A program made the position numbers and the translations under genes. DNA of 64,000 nt from positions 3,500,501-3,564,500 of the forward strand of contig NC_030387.2 of the NCBI RefSeq assembly GCF_001625215.2, in the 5' to 3' direction. This stretch comes from Daucus carota subsp. sativus (Eukaryota > Streptophyta > Magnoliopsida > Apiales > Apiaceae). The notes beneath the pieces are model-generated. The model saw nothing but the letters and a program-made list of their open reading frames with translations, had not been told where the DNA came from and did not search any database. Numbering within the stretch: position 1 is the first letter of the stretch; the number at the start of each line of letters is the position of its first letter. Below are positions 1 through 10,140 of the stretch, in pieces.

Positions 1-189
1 GTCATACTGCACGGTTGGATAGCTCAAGTGGTTAAGAGTTTATCCTCTGTCGTTCAAAAAAACACAGAGTCTATGTTATGGCCGTCTACATGTTTATTTC
101 TGATTGTTCTGTCACCAGGACCAACGGCCCATTATGGATCATATCAAGGAACCTCGACTACACATGTTTGGCTTTGGTACGGATTGTTG

Positions 190-830
190 TCTAGTTGAAC
201 CGGCATACAGGGCCTCCAAATTGTTTCACTGCCCACATCCATTTGGGCAATGCCTTTGGCAGCTAATTCACTCCTTATCTTATCTCCTCTGGAAAACTTT
301 ATGTTCTTGAGCCAATGCTCTCTCCTTAATTTGATCAGCTACGTAATCATCTCCAAAACCTGACCTCCTCGAGGCTTGATTTTAAGTTGTCGGGGAACTT
401 GTCAGCAATAATTAAACAGAGTTAGCAATAAGATTCAGCAACCATATTATTTCATTTAAACTACAAATTATGCCAAAGTGTAATCATCTAACATCTTCCT
501 AACATCAATTTGCAGGTTAGGAATGCTTTCTTGGGCAGCCTCTATATAACAGTTAATCATGTCATTAAATATTGCAATTATGTATAATATCTTATAATCG
601 TGTAATGTAGAACTATATGAGGTTGAGCTACAAGCAGTTATACTGCAGTTTTAATTTTAAAATGATTTCAAGAAAAAAGCTTCACCACTTTTTCAATTTA
701 ATTTGATCACATGAAATATATGTAAAAATTCAGTTAGACTGATAATTCAAAAAATGAGCTCAAAATGTTAAAGTTAGAGGTGACATGAGTGCACATGTAT
801 TTTGAGTACCCAACGCAGTTACTCAGAGTG
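190..830 (-). pseudogene. Decayed third copy of the cysteinyl-tRNA synthetase gene
   Basis: This stretch aligns by eye, piece by piece, with the CysRS gene at 11.3-15.5 kb and its partial copy at 7.4-10.2 kb. Positions ~190-400 match the last exon, including the run encoding the helical [18 protein letters not shown] segment. Positions ~400-480 match the intron before it. Positions ~489-545 match part of exon 7. The sequence then jumps to ~545-830, which matches the flank lying 5' of exon 1 in the second copy (10.27-10.58 kb). Exon 8, most of exon 7 and exons 1-6 are absent, and small indels break the frame. It cannot encode a synthetase; it is the oldest-looking of the three copies. Confidence 0.8.
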
Positions 831-1130
831 ACACCATGGTTCTTACTTCTTACATGGATTAACTCCATTACCACCGTTGAAATCCTTTGACACGTCTGTG
901 ATCCTACTGGTACCATTACTGCCAAGAAAACTTGGGATGCAATCCACAAGCTTTACGTCGATCAAGCTGCTGCTCGTCAAATACGGCTAAAGTTTTACCT
1001 TACCTCTTAAAGAAAAAAAAAGAGAAAGATACTAAATAAATGCATGAGCATCTCACCACAATAAAAACTCTTCAGGATTGTCTTTCAACTAGAGGAGCTG
1101 GCCAGAAACAAGGGTGTTATCCCTAGTCAC
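830..1130 (+). mobile_element. Copia-type gag (UBN2) fragment
   Basis: A short open stretch at ~905-1010 translates to TAKKTWDAIHKLYVDQAAAR followed by QIRLKFYL, the typical UBN2/gag_pre-type signature of plant Copia gag proteins. The frame closes quickly and the surrounding sequence is decayed. No LTR, protease or pol is visible. It abuts the CysRS copy fragment on the left and mitochondrial-like DNA on the right. Confidence 0.6.
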
Positions 1131-1976
1131 CTTTATAGTTGTTATGCGGTCTTAGTTGTTCTATAGCTGTATAGTGAAGCAAGGAATTTAGCCAAAGGCA
1201 ACAGAGAAGGGGGGAATTTGAGTCAACAAAGAAGCTCACTTCTGGCTTTGCTTTCTAAGGCCAGCGGTAGCAAAGTGGTCTCCTGTATTCATCTAGAAAG
1301 TCGTATTAGTTCATTAGCCGCCCTACGTTATTAAGTCAGTTCGAAGCAAGGATTTCCGCTAGTAGCAGAAGGAATTCTCAGGTGAGAAGCATTCATCTAG
1401 CTAGGAGTGGAGTGCTTTAGGTGGTTGTATGACACATGTGTGGAAAGGAAATAGACCATCCTGAAAAAAGGGGTTATCGGCGAGTTTCACTTTCCTAATC
1501 TTTTTTTACTCTAACCTTAGCCTTTACTTATCGACGGGTCTTGCATTATATACAAAATTCTTTTCTTTTACTCATGCCTTGGAGAAGAGCGTTCTTTGTT
1601 TGAGTTTGAGGTCGTTACCTTGCGGGAGCAACCTGGGCGAGACCTTCTCTCCTTTCATATTTCAATATGGTATGCTTGATTACCCGTGAAGTCGGCTTCA
1701 CTTCACCGTGTCTGCTTCAACTTTACCCTAGCCTCGTGTCATGTAGTGTAGCAAGACTAACAAGTGGTCGAGTGGATTTATGAACGAGCAACTATTATAA
1801 GCAATACCTTTCTATTTTTGGATTCTTTCTCCACGGGCAAATATATTTCTTGGCTAGTGTAGTAAACTATATTCTAGGTCATTCGGAAGGGTCCTGTAGA
1901 GTTTTATTTTATGTCATAATGTTGTGGTTGTTCCCTCGACTGACCAAGGAAAAAAAAGTGAAAGAGGCATCTTCCA

Positions 1977-2354
1977 TTAATATCGATTTGGGTTTTTCTG
2001 CACCATATTTTGATCTGCCACTTCTTCGATCCGGAATTCCGAGCAAATCCTTGACTCCTCGAATATAATGGGTTTTCACACCCGGTGAATATTTCACTCT
2101 ACCTCCTATTATTAAGACCATAAAATGTTCCTGCAAATTATGACATTCACCTGGAAAGTGAGCAAATATATCACGTCGATTGCTCAATCGTACTTTAGCT
2201 ATCTTACGTGGAGCTAAATTAGGTTTTTTTGTGTTCTCGTTGGTACACGCAGGCGTACTCCTTGCTTCTCGGGACATTGATCCAGAGCTCGAGTACGGTC
2301 TGTGCGCCATTTTTCTTCTCTACCACGACGAATCAATTAATTTAATGTAGGCAC
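1977..2354 (-). pseudogene. rps12: Mitochondrial rps12 pseudogene (ribosomal protein S12)
   Basis: The minus strand translates to recognisable S12 sequence: [20 protein letters not shown], then [11 protein letters not shown], then [20 protein letters not shown] and KPKSI. The span equals the usual 125-codon gene. Damage is clear. The start ATG is GTG at 2352-2354, an early Gln codon is TAA, a frameshift separates the TRTQK and KKPN segments, and the normal stop after KPKSI is lost. The Pro codon in APRKIAK is in the unedited genomic state; the edited mitochondrial mRNA normally reads Leu there. That points to DNA-mediated rather than cDNA-mediated transfer. Confidence 0.85.
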
Positions 2355-2400
2355 CGCTCTTTCCTTTGTACTTCCCCTATTTTTGCCCTATCACTCGTGG

Positions 2401-2560
2401 TGACTCCCGATCCGAAGCACCCCTTTTCCATTCATAAAGAGATCCAATCGTCAAAATCAATAAGAAGGTCGTCATCATGGACCTAGATCCAAATGGATTA
2501 AACCCACGAAAAAAAGATAAGATAGAGTAGGTGAAAGCCACAACACAATCAAACAAGCGG
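2401..2560 (-). pseudogene. nad3: Mitochondrial nad3 3' fragment (NADH dehydrogenase subunit 3)
   Basis: The minus-strand frame reads SMMTTFLLILTIGSLYEWKR followed by GASDRE, the C-terminus of plant mitochondrial NAD3. The stop after DRE has become TCA (2401-2403), so the frame runs on. Sequence 5' of this is degraded and only the last third is recognisable. It lies just upstream of the rps12 copy, the normal mitochondrial co-transcribed order. GAS/DRE are the unedited codons (edited mRNA gives GAL/DWE), again arguing for transfer as DNA. Confidence 0.8.
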
Positions 2561-2650
2561 TTTAACAACACAATACCAAAAAAAAATATCATAGGTGGTA
2601 GCTTAGGGACCAATTACTAAAGCCGTGGGAGTTGGTCAGAAAAAAAATAA

Positions 2651-3639
2651 GAGTTATTGTAGACTATATTGAGGAGTAAGGAAAGGGCTTCCATGACAAT
2701 GAGGTCATTCTCGCATGAACTTGGGCTTAATTTGATGATAGTTCATGTGGGCTTGAGCCTTTCATTCGGGCCATAGCCCTATAGGGGGCACGTTGTGGGC
2801 CAATGAGTATAAGTTTGAGTTTTTTTAACGTGGCTCATTTGACGATTCTGTACATGGATGTCAGGAGTCTATTGGCATCGAATATTTGGCGTCGAATATG
2901 GAATCTTTTCCGTGCAAGCTGGTTGTACAAAGTTTGTTTGTTTGTACAAGCAGTGTGATCTGGGGAGATTTTGTTTAGTAACCAGAGCTTGACAGTTTTT
3001 CATTAAAAAGACAAGATAGTCTTCAACTGCAAAAAATTAGTACGGAGAACTAGTAAGAATTGTGCACTTCATGGTGTAGATGATCTGCCGCATCAATTGC
3101 AGAATCGATTAGGTGAAACGGTTCTGCAAAGTTTGTTTGTTCATAAAGGCTGCATACAGCCATGAAATTCGTACGGCATAGCGATATTACTCTACCACTC
3201 TATAAATAGGGGCTCGATAAGTGTCTTCACTTCATCACAAAAAATTGAGTACTTGCATATGAATATTATAGATACCGTTGCATAAATACACGTTTTTAAT
3301 TAATAGCAAAGAAGTTGATAAAATAAATTATAATGGGATTTAAATCATTTTTTTCCTTCCCCGTTCTTGAAAAAATCATTTGTACCCATAACTCAAGTTG
3401 GATAATTCTCAAATAGCTTAAAAGAAAAAAAAAAAATCTTTAGGCAATTTATTTCATTTTTTTGAATGGTCTTTAACCCCCCACCCCCTATTTGTCTCAA
3501 TTAATCTTTATCTCTATTATTATTATAATTATGGATTATACAGTTATTGAGACAATTTTAAAACGGTGTTTTCTTATTCTGAGATCTTTTTTCTTTGTTT
3601 TAAATCTTTTAAATCAGTGAGTTTAGACATTAATTCGGT
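2651..3639. other. Non-coding stretch with a TATA-like site
   Basis: No supportable gene is seen in this ~1 kb. A good TATA-like sequence (TATAAATA at 3201-3208) is followed by a CT/CA-rich stretch, so it could be a relic promoter or an LTR fragment, but I see no open frame downstream. The rest is AT-rich. Confidence 0.35.
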
Positions 3640-4064
3640 GCTTCTTAATCCTTAGAAAATGATAGCAACATACCCCTTTTGTGATTTCTTTCTATCAAAG
3701 AATCATATAAACTCTCGATTCCCGCGCGATACACTTGAATCGAAAGACTTTTCTTAATTCCAACAAATTTTACTTTTAAATTAAAAACTTAACTGAATCG
3801 GGTCCTTTCGATTTATATATTGATATACTTACGAAGTTGTTCCAATTTATTGATTGGTATTATTTTTATATTCTTGCCCCTGAAAAATAAATCCATAGTT
3901 TCTACCGAGCTCCATCATGTACTCTATTTTTCATTACAACCTAACAAAAATAAGGATTCGAGTTAAAACAGAATAGATGCCGAGTCAAGAGCATCTTCAT
4001 TCATAGAAAAGATGACGGATGTAAGAATAAAAATCCACACCGAATCATGTCCTTCAAGTCGCAC

Positions 4065-4103
4065 GTTACTTTTAGCACAACGTTTCAAACGAAGTTTTAC
4101 TAT
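4065..4103 (-). pseudogene. rps16: Plastid rps16 exon 1 relic
   Basis: The minus strand reads as the 40-bp first exon of plastid rps16 (VKLRLKRC) followed by the group II intron start GTGCGACTTG. The ATG is ATA and one base is missing near the exon end. Intron-like sequence continues leftward to ~3.65 kb; exon 2 is not seen. Confidence 0.75.
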
Positions 4104-4380
4104 AACAAAACAATCCTCTAATTTGGAAATCATATGAAATTGATTCAGTTATGGAATCGTAAATAGTCACGGGTTCCGTCGATATATAAATATTTTAATC
4201 TATACCTTTTTTTCCGCTATACAAATATTTGTATGCTACTGTATGAATGCAACATTTACATTTTGTTTAAAAAAACTAAAGAAAATATAGCAAAGAATAT
4301 GAATATGAATAAATGAATTCTTTTGGACTCTGCATCTTAAGGTGACTCAATATGGCCCATTTCCTACTTTTTTGAATACC

Positions 4381-4402
4381 AAAAATTCAACTCAAAAGTA
4401 AG
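4381..4402. repeat. Left copy of a 22-bp direct repeat (target-site duplication)
   Basis: The sequence aaaaattcaactcaaaag plus yaag recurs at ~5974-5995 with a single mismatch. The two copies bracket a ~1.57 kb insert whose right end is a poly(A) run, the classic mark of LINE-type target-primed reverse transcription. Confidence 0.7.
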
Positions 4403-5973
4403 AGAAGGAAAAGAGGCGGAAGAGAGAGAAAGAAGAGGAGGAAAAGAAGCGAGAGAGAGGAGAGAGAATGGACGCTCTGCGATTGCGATTGACCTCGTCC
4501 TCGGGGATTGTGCACCGTCAACTGCATTTCAACCCACTTAAAGGAGAAAAAGGGAAAATAGAAGAATCTCATGGATGCTGAACGGACGAGTATACAATTA
4601 AATCATGATATCATATCAGCGGAAGAGACAAACACCAACTTGCTTATGTCTGCGGCTCTGCGCCATTTCGTAAATCTTCAAAGGGCCAGATTTGATTGTA
4701 TCAAAATACCGAAGCTGGAATATTTTTAGACTTCATGAGTAAGTGAAGTGCGAGACAAAATCTCTCTCTCTCCCTCTCCTCTCCCAATCACATCTTTCCC
4801 ATCCCCACTCTCTCACACACTTCATCAGCTCTGTGTTTTCTTCATCTAAAGATGTTGGATCTGATTCAAATGAACTCTAATCCCTTGTGAATTGTGATGA
4901 TTCTCTGCCCTCGAGTTGGTGATGGAATATACAAACCAGAAATAGAGTGATTGAGATTTCAATTACAGGGAAGTGTCCTTTTCCTTTTGTTTTCTTTTGT
5001 TTTCTTTTCTTCTCAACCCCCGTCCCCAATACTCTTTCTTTACTCCATTAATAATACTGATGTACTATACAGTCTTTGTGTATTTGTCATGTTCCATTTG
5101 TTTTATCCATAGATCTTCCCTCCTATGAGCATAGCAGAGCAGCGGTAACAGGAGCATAGGGGCGTTGCAGTTTGTAGGGAAGACTCAGGGAGGAAGACAA
5201 CAACAGTCCGATAACGTATCATATTTTCAAGATAAGCTTCACAGGCCCCTGTTCAATTTATTACAGTAGCTTTTGTACCAGGATTTATATGTTATATTAT
5301 GTTCTCTCGCTTAGATTTCATTGCCCCTCCCCGTTTTGACTTTGTTGTTTAGATTCTTTTCCGTTGAATTATCGCCATACCCTACTTTTGCAGCAAAAGC
5401 AAGATAGCGTAATGGTGTTACCGAGAGCGGTGACGGCGACGGCGGTTCCGAGATCAGAATGGGGTCCGGTTTCAGAAAGGAAGTCATTAATTGTGCCTTA
5501 ATTGGCTTTAATTGTGTCTCTTAATTAAGAGCGTAAATTGTGCCTTGTAATTGAGGGTGTTAATTGTGCCTTAATTGAGGGCTTTAATTGTGTCTTAATT
5601 AAGGCATTAATATTTTATTAATTGTGCCTTAATTGAGAGCTTAATTGTCTCAATTATGAATTATCATGATTGTGGGAATATTTTGATCAGCACTTGCAAT
5701 ATACACGTGTTTTTAATAATAATTATTTATTGGATATATATAATCTGTTACATATATCGACTTATATTATTCTCGTTTACTTTGTTTTATTTTCAGGATT
5801 CTCGGAAGAAGACCGGTTTTCTTTTCGGACATTAAAGTTTTATTGTCTAAATTTCCCCGGTCATCTTGCATGTCCGACGGTTAGATAATAAGCTTTCTTA
5901 AATGAAAGAATTATCACGGTGAATTGCTGATTCATATTCGTTGAGATTTATTCTCATTTTCAAAAAAAAAAAA
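4403..5973 (+). mobile_element. Poly(A)-tailed retroposed insertion inside the NUPT
   Basis: The insert is bounded by near-identical 22-bp direct repeats and ends on the right in a run of 17 A (5962-5978, partly shared with the repeat). Its left part is purine-rich (GA) with a short ORF beginning MDALRLRLTSSSG. A CT-rich tract at ~4760-4800 resembles a plant 5' UTR. A second short ORF starts at 5412 (MVLPRAVTATAVPRSEWGPV). Stretches such as the T-rich run before ttttcag at ~5795 look like unspliced introns. I do not recognise a source gene, RT or endonuclease. It could be a retroposed, partly spliced transcript or a 5'-truncated LINE. Confidence 0.55.
5490..5660 (+). repeat. Degenerate tandem repeat of ttaattgtgccttaattgag
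   Basis: Five to seven diverged units of about 25-35 bp built on taattgtgccttaattgag follow one another inside the retroposed insert. They have no coding potential and truncate the short ORF starting at 5412. Confidence 0.7.
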
Positions 5974-7097
5974 AAAAATTCAACTCAAAAGCAAGCATTC
6001 AACTTTTTTATAATCGAAAAAGTTTACTATTTCGATATAATTATTTGAATAAAGTTTTACAGTCTAGACTAAAAATTTAATTATCATAAATAAATTATCT
6101 TTTATTTTCAAATTGAACCATCAACGATTTAAAGTAGATAAATGAATTGAACAAAAACTCATTTTTGTGTGAGGTAGAAAAAAAAAGACCGATCTAAAAA
6201 GAAGATTTGGGTATTTTTTTTTCAATTTGAATTTTCTTAATAAGATAAGATGAACTAAGTAGGAGTTTATCATACCTATCAGATGGGCTGAACTATAGTC
6301 TTTATTCTAGATCTGTTACGTATGTAAGTTGATTCGTTGTTAATGAGATTCGTGCATACACAGATATATAGATATTAATATGAAGACCTCCTTTTACTGT
6401 TACTAATTAAGAACTATATACCCTGCAACTCTCTAGGAATGCTGAATCAAAAAGGGGGGGGGAAAAAAAAGATCCCCTTTGGGGAAAGGATACTCTCTAG
6501 GGACAAAGACAAACAAGTCCAGATTGTGCGCTTGCTCGTAATATTTTAGTTTACTCAAACCTAATCTTGTCTTAAGAGACTTAATTCCATTAATTGAATG
6601 TGATAACCTTCCCCTGTTTAGAATAAAGAAGATCATAATAATTTTTGGCTACCCCATATAATTTTAATTTGAATGGGTAAAGAATAAAATATAGGAAAGA
6701 ATGGCTCATTTTGATTGTGATTAAAAATAAAATGAATCGATTAAATTAAAAAAGAGATGAGACATAAGGTTTTGCTTGAAATTAAGTAGCTAAACCCCTT
6801 CGATATGATGAAAAATCCGTCATACTTTATTTTTTTTTAAAATTAGTTGAATTTAATTAGGGTGTGACACATGTTACCATCATATCTTTATCAAAAACAA
6901 ATATATTTAGCCACATCTGTATGTTGTGAAAAAAAGAGACATGATTCGTAAAAGAATCATTAGAAATTAGAAAAGAAAGAAAAATGACTTTCTATCAATT
7001 TTTTTTTTTTTTTTGAAAATAACATTCTATCAATATTAGGCATTTAAACATAATATTATATTTAAAAAATAATTTTACTCTGATACAATGTATATAC

Positions 7098-7169
7098 CTA
7101 GGACGAAAGCATTCGAACCTCTCATTATCGGGACCAAAACCCGTTCCCTCACCACTTGGCCACGCCCCA
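7098..7169 (-). pseudogene. trnQ-UUG: Plastid-type tRNA-Gln(UUG) relic
   Basis: The minus strand reads GGGGCGTGGCCAAGTGGT in the acceptor and D arm, then an anticodon loop with TTTTGGT (anticodon UUG), then a T arm containing GGTTCGAA. This matches plastid trnQ in length and layout. Substitutions disturb the anticodon-stem pairing and the acceptor end (CTAGGA instead of CTGGGA), so it is probably not functional. It lies on the same strand as the rps16 relic, as in plastomes. Confidence 0.8.
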
Positions 7170-7379
7170 TCTATATCTTCATTCTACATAATAATATTAG
7201 TATTGGGTTTTGGTCAATTCCAGAACAGCTATATATATTAATATTTACAGAATAGATTAGATTCTTGCTAGGATTTTCGCGCGTGTAGATATAGAATTCA
7301 ACCAAATTATTGATCATTACATATAAAAATATGATTTCTTCTGCTCTCCTTTGTTTGAGAATTAGGGAATATTTGATTG

Positions 7380-10140
7380 GGTGGGTTCAAAGAAAAAGAA
7401 GGATTTTTGGACAATACTACTCTGCTGTTTTGTGGATATTGTACATAAAGCTCAAGTTTCTCCAATGTTAACCGACAAGAATTACTTTTTGAATAAGTCT
7501 TCATTCAATTTGAAGAAACATCATCTATTAGTTTTAAGTGGATTTCTACTTGAAACACATCATCATCCTTCAAACAAAATGTCATCTATTAGTTTCAAGT
7601 TCGGCCGATAATATGTTCGAGCAGACCATTTAAAAGCATCGAAGATATAAGACAAAATTATCGTTTGACAACTAAATTGAAAGTATCAGATAAGTCTAAG
7701 CAAAATAGAAAAGCTTAGGCAAACCCCAGACCAATTGCATCAAAATACATTACTGACTACAACATGTATCATACAGAGTTAGAGATCGGACATTAAACTC
7801 ATATATAGTACAAAATTCAAGTGTTAGGGAAAAAATTCACCTGTCCTGGTAGCAAGACCATGGAGAAAACAAGTAGAGAAGCAGAATCTCACACTTATAT
7901 ACATCTTAGTGTCGACAAAAAGTTGAGACATCTTAGTCTATTACCACAAGTGCAGCCCAATATCAAGTCATGGCTGTGAACATGTATATAAAGCATTCTC
8001 ATTGGAAGCCCTTTCCCTATCCCAAAAAGTTACTATATATAGTAATTCTCCATAGTTATCCCAACTCTGTTTGAAGGTTCCCACATTCAGTTCCTTATCT
8101 TCATCTCTGTATTATTATTTAATATTTTTTTGTATAGTACAAGACTACTAGTACACTTGCTTTTCTGGCGGGTAGCATGCTGTTGCTGAGATAGGGATCC
8201 ACAGTGCAACCCCATATATGGGGGTTCAAAGTTAGTCCCCAAATTTATATTGTACTTTGGGGATCAGGATGCAAGGGTTTTTTGGACCAAATGTCAAATA
8301 TATCTCCAAATAATTGAAGATGGGGCTCCCAATGAGAGTGCTCTAAGTAAATTTAACACCTGATAGTTAAAATGATGATATATAATTAATATAGATGGTT
8401 CATCATCAAGTGCTTGTAGGCATCGTCAAATTTTCTTTCACAGCTTCAACACAAGATGACTTTTCTTGTTCGTTTAGCAATGGTTCTTCTGATTTAACTT
8501 GCACCAACTGAGCCTGCTGTTGCTTCTCAGTGTCCTTGCATGGTTTTGCTTCTTTTGGTACAGCTAGTTGTTCTTGCTGAACTGGCACGCAGGGCCTGCA
8601 AATTGTTTCAGTGCCCGCATCCATTAGAGCAATTCCTTTTGAAGCTAAATAACTCCTTATCTTGTCTCCTCTAGAAAATTCTTTGTTTTTCCTAGCCAAT
8701 GCTCTCTCCTTAATTTGGTCTTCTATGTATTCATCCTCAAAACCTGATCTTATGAGTGCTTTGCTTTTCAGTTGTCCTAAAACCTTTACAACAAAAATAT
8801 AACACAGTTGAGAGTAAGTTTTATCAATCATATTATTTTATTTAACTATATATAACCGACTAACCGTCATAGTTTCTTTGGTAACTCTGAATATTCTAAT
8901 TTGGAAAGTAAACCCAAGATGTCCAAAGCATCCCTGACTTCCTTCTCTAGTTCAATAAGAGATTGAATAACTGACTGTTTCTGTTTCTGTTGTTGCTTCT
9001 TCTGGTGATCAACAAAACAAAACATCTGTTAATTCCAATCCACACAAACACACAGAGGGAGGAACAGAGAGGGGAGGGAGAGCGGGAGAGGAGGGGGGGA
9101 GGGGGGAGGGAGAGCAGGAGAGGGAGCAGCTGACACTATTCCAAAGGGGTACCTTGACCAGAGTTAAGGAACTATTAATCAATTTCAAAGCTTTCGGCAG
9201 AGCAGAATTCAACAAGGAATATGTATGTAAATCACATGACATCTTCTTAACATCGTTCTGCAGGTTATGGATGCATTCGTTGGCAGCATCTGTAATGTGA
9301 ACTTTATTCCCTCCTGCTGTGTCTGCACTTCCTTCCCGAGATGATGATAGAGCATCTTGGCAATCTTGCAATGTCTATCAAGTAAAGACCAGAGGATGTA
9401 ATTAGTATATACAAAAGAGCTGGTTTCTTTATGTGCCAAAGAATTTCTAGATGTGCCAGGCACAACCCATTGTAAAAGCAAAAAAGCAACACATGATTTG
9501 CAACTCAAATGTTCTTCACTTCACTTATATTTCTTCTACCTTTTCTGAGTATGAATTGTAAAATATTCAGCATTCATTAATAGCAGCACCACGCCTCGTA
9601 AAAACAGAAGAACAACACTAAATATAAATTCCATTGTTATTTATTTGTACTTGCATTTGTTGTCCATTAACTGTAAAACAAATTACACTACACCTATACA
9701 GCAGACTCATCTCACACTTGTTTTGTATAATGCTGGTGTCGGATTCAAGGTACGATCCCCTGTCCGACTTGTTTTGTATGTAAGCTCGGAAAGGCAGAAG
9801 TGCAGAACCCACCACAGTAGCCCGGAGACAAAATTGGAATCCCAAAGGCCAACTGTAGGCTGATGTGGCAACCAAATCCTAATGTAGATAAACGCATAGC
9901 AAAAACTAGTAACTCATTCATGGCATAATAAACCAGATGAAACTTCATATAAATGTATTAAATATCATCATATCAAGAATACAAAGGCTGTGTTATTACC
10001 TGTAGAGGATATCAAAAGTGACAAAGGCTCTAGCAGTGCCGATATGGCTGAAATCATACGTGGTGACACCGCAGACATACATCCCAACCTTGCCCGGAAC
10101 TCTGGGCTTAAACACTTCCTTCTGCTTAGTTAAGCTAGCA
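7380..10140 (-). pseudogene. Cysteinyl-tRNA synthetase partial copy lacking exons 2-6
   Basis: This is a diverged duplicate of the CysRS gene to its right. Homology begins in the 3' flank (7380 matches ~10.6 kb). It includes exon 9 (8406-8783, 378 bp, fully open), exon 8 (~8885-9001), exon 7 (9153-9374, 222 bp, open) and, after a break at ~9.72 kb, an exon-1-like piece (10000-~10139) reading [20 protein letters not shown]. Exons 2-6, with the zinc ligands and KMSKS loop, are missing. The HIGH motif is HIGT, no in-frame ATG precedes exon 1, and the exon 8 donor has lost a G (GAG|GT to GAGTT). A synthetase cannot be made. The tail exons stay open, so a truncated transcript is conceivable but unsupported. 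Confidence 0.9.
7992..8343. mobile_element. PIF/Harbinger-like MITE with TAA target duplication
   Basis: This 352-bp element has terminal inverted repeats (agcattctcattgg at the left and ccaatgagagtgctc at the right) and is flanked by TAA on both sides. The equivalent position in the duplicate CysRS flank (~11.26 kb) lacks it, reading gtatacaagtaaat straight through, so the paralogue is an empty site. There is no internal ORF of note. The TAA duplication is typical of PIF/Harbinger (Tourist-like) elements. Confidence 0.8.

Larger units (their letters stand above)
1130..2650. other. Nuclear mitochondrial DNA insertion (NUMT)
   Basis: The block carries decayed mitochondrial nad3 and rps12 in the plant mitochondrial order nad3-rps12, both on the minus strand. 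To their left lies ~800 bp of non-coding sequence with higher GC than the surrounding nuclear DNA, as expected of plant mitochondrial spacers. Boundaries are estimated from where the composition and gene homology stop. The open frames are mutated, so this is a nuclear copy rather than a live mitochondrial segment. Confidence 0.75.
3640..7305. other. Nuclear plastid DNA insertion (NUPT), rps16 to trnQ region
   Basis: Two plastid genes are recognisable in the correct plastome order and orientation: rps16 exon 1 with the start of its group II intron (minus, ~4.07-4.10 kb) and trnQ(UUG) (minus, ~7.1 kb). The trnQ-psbK spacer appears to continue to ~7305. The rps16-trnQ spacer here is ~3 kb, longer than usual, because a ~1.6 kb sequence is inserted at ~4.40-5.97 kb. 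Decay in both genes shows an old nuclear copy. The left border is estimated from where rps16-intron-like sequence begins. Confidence 0.75.

Noticed and set aside
13-85. tRNA-like start (ggatagctcaagtggttaagag)
   Set aside because: The D-arm-like segment is not followed by a convincing anticodon stem or T arm; at most a degraded tRNA-derived SINE head.
5110-5215. Possible microRNA hairpin (tcttccctcct and gggaggaaga arms)
   Set aside because: The arms pair only for about ten bases with bulges and match no miRNA family I can name.
9209-9508. Overlapping ORFs around exon 7 of the CysRS copy
   Set aside because: They are out-of-frame shadows of exon 7, also present around exon 7 of the intact gene.
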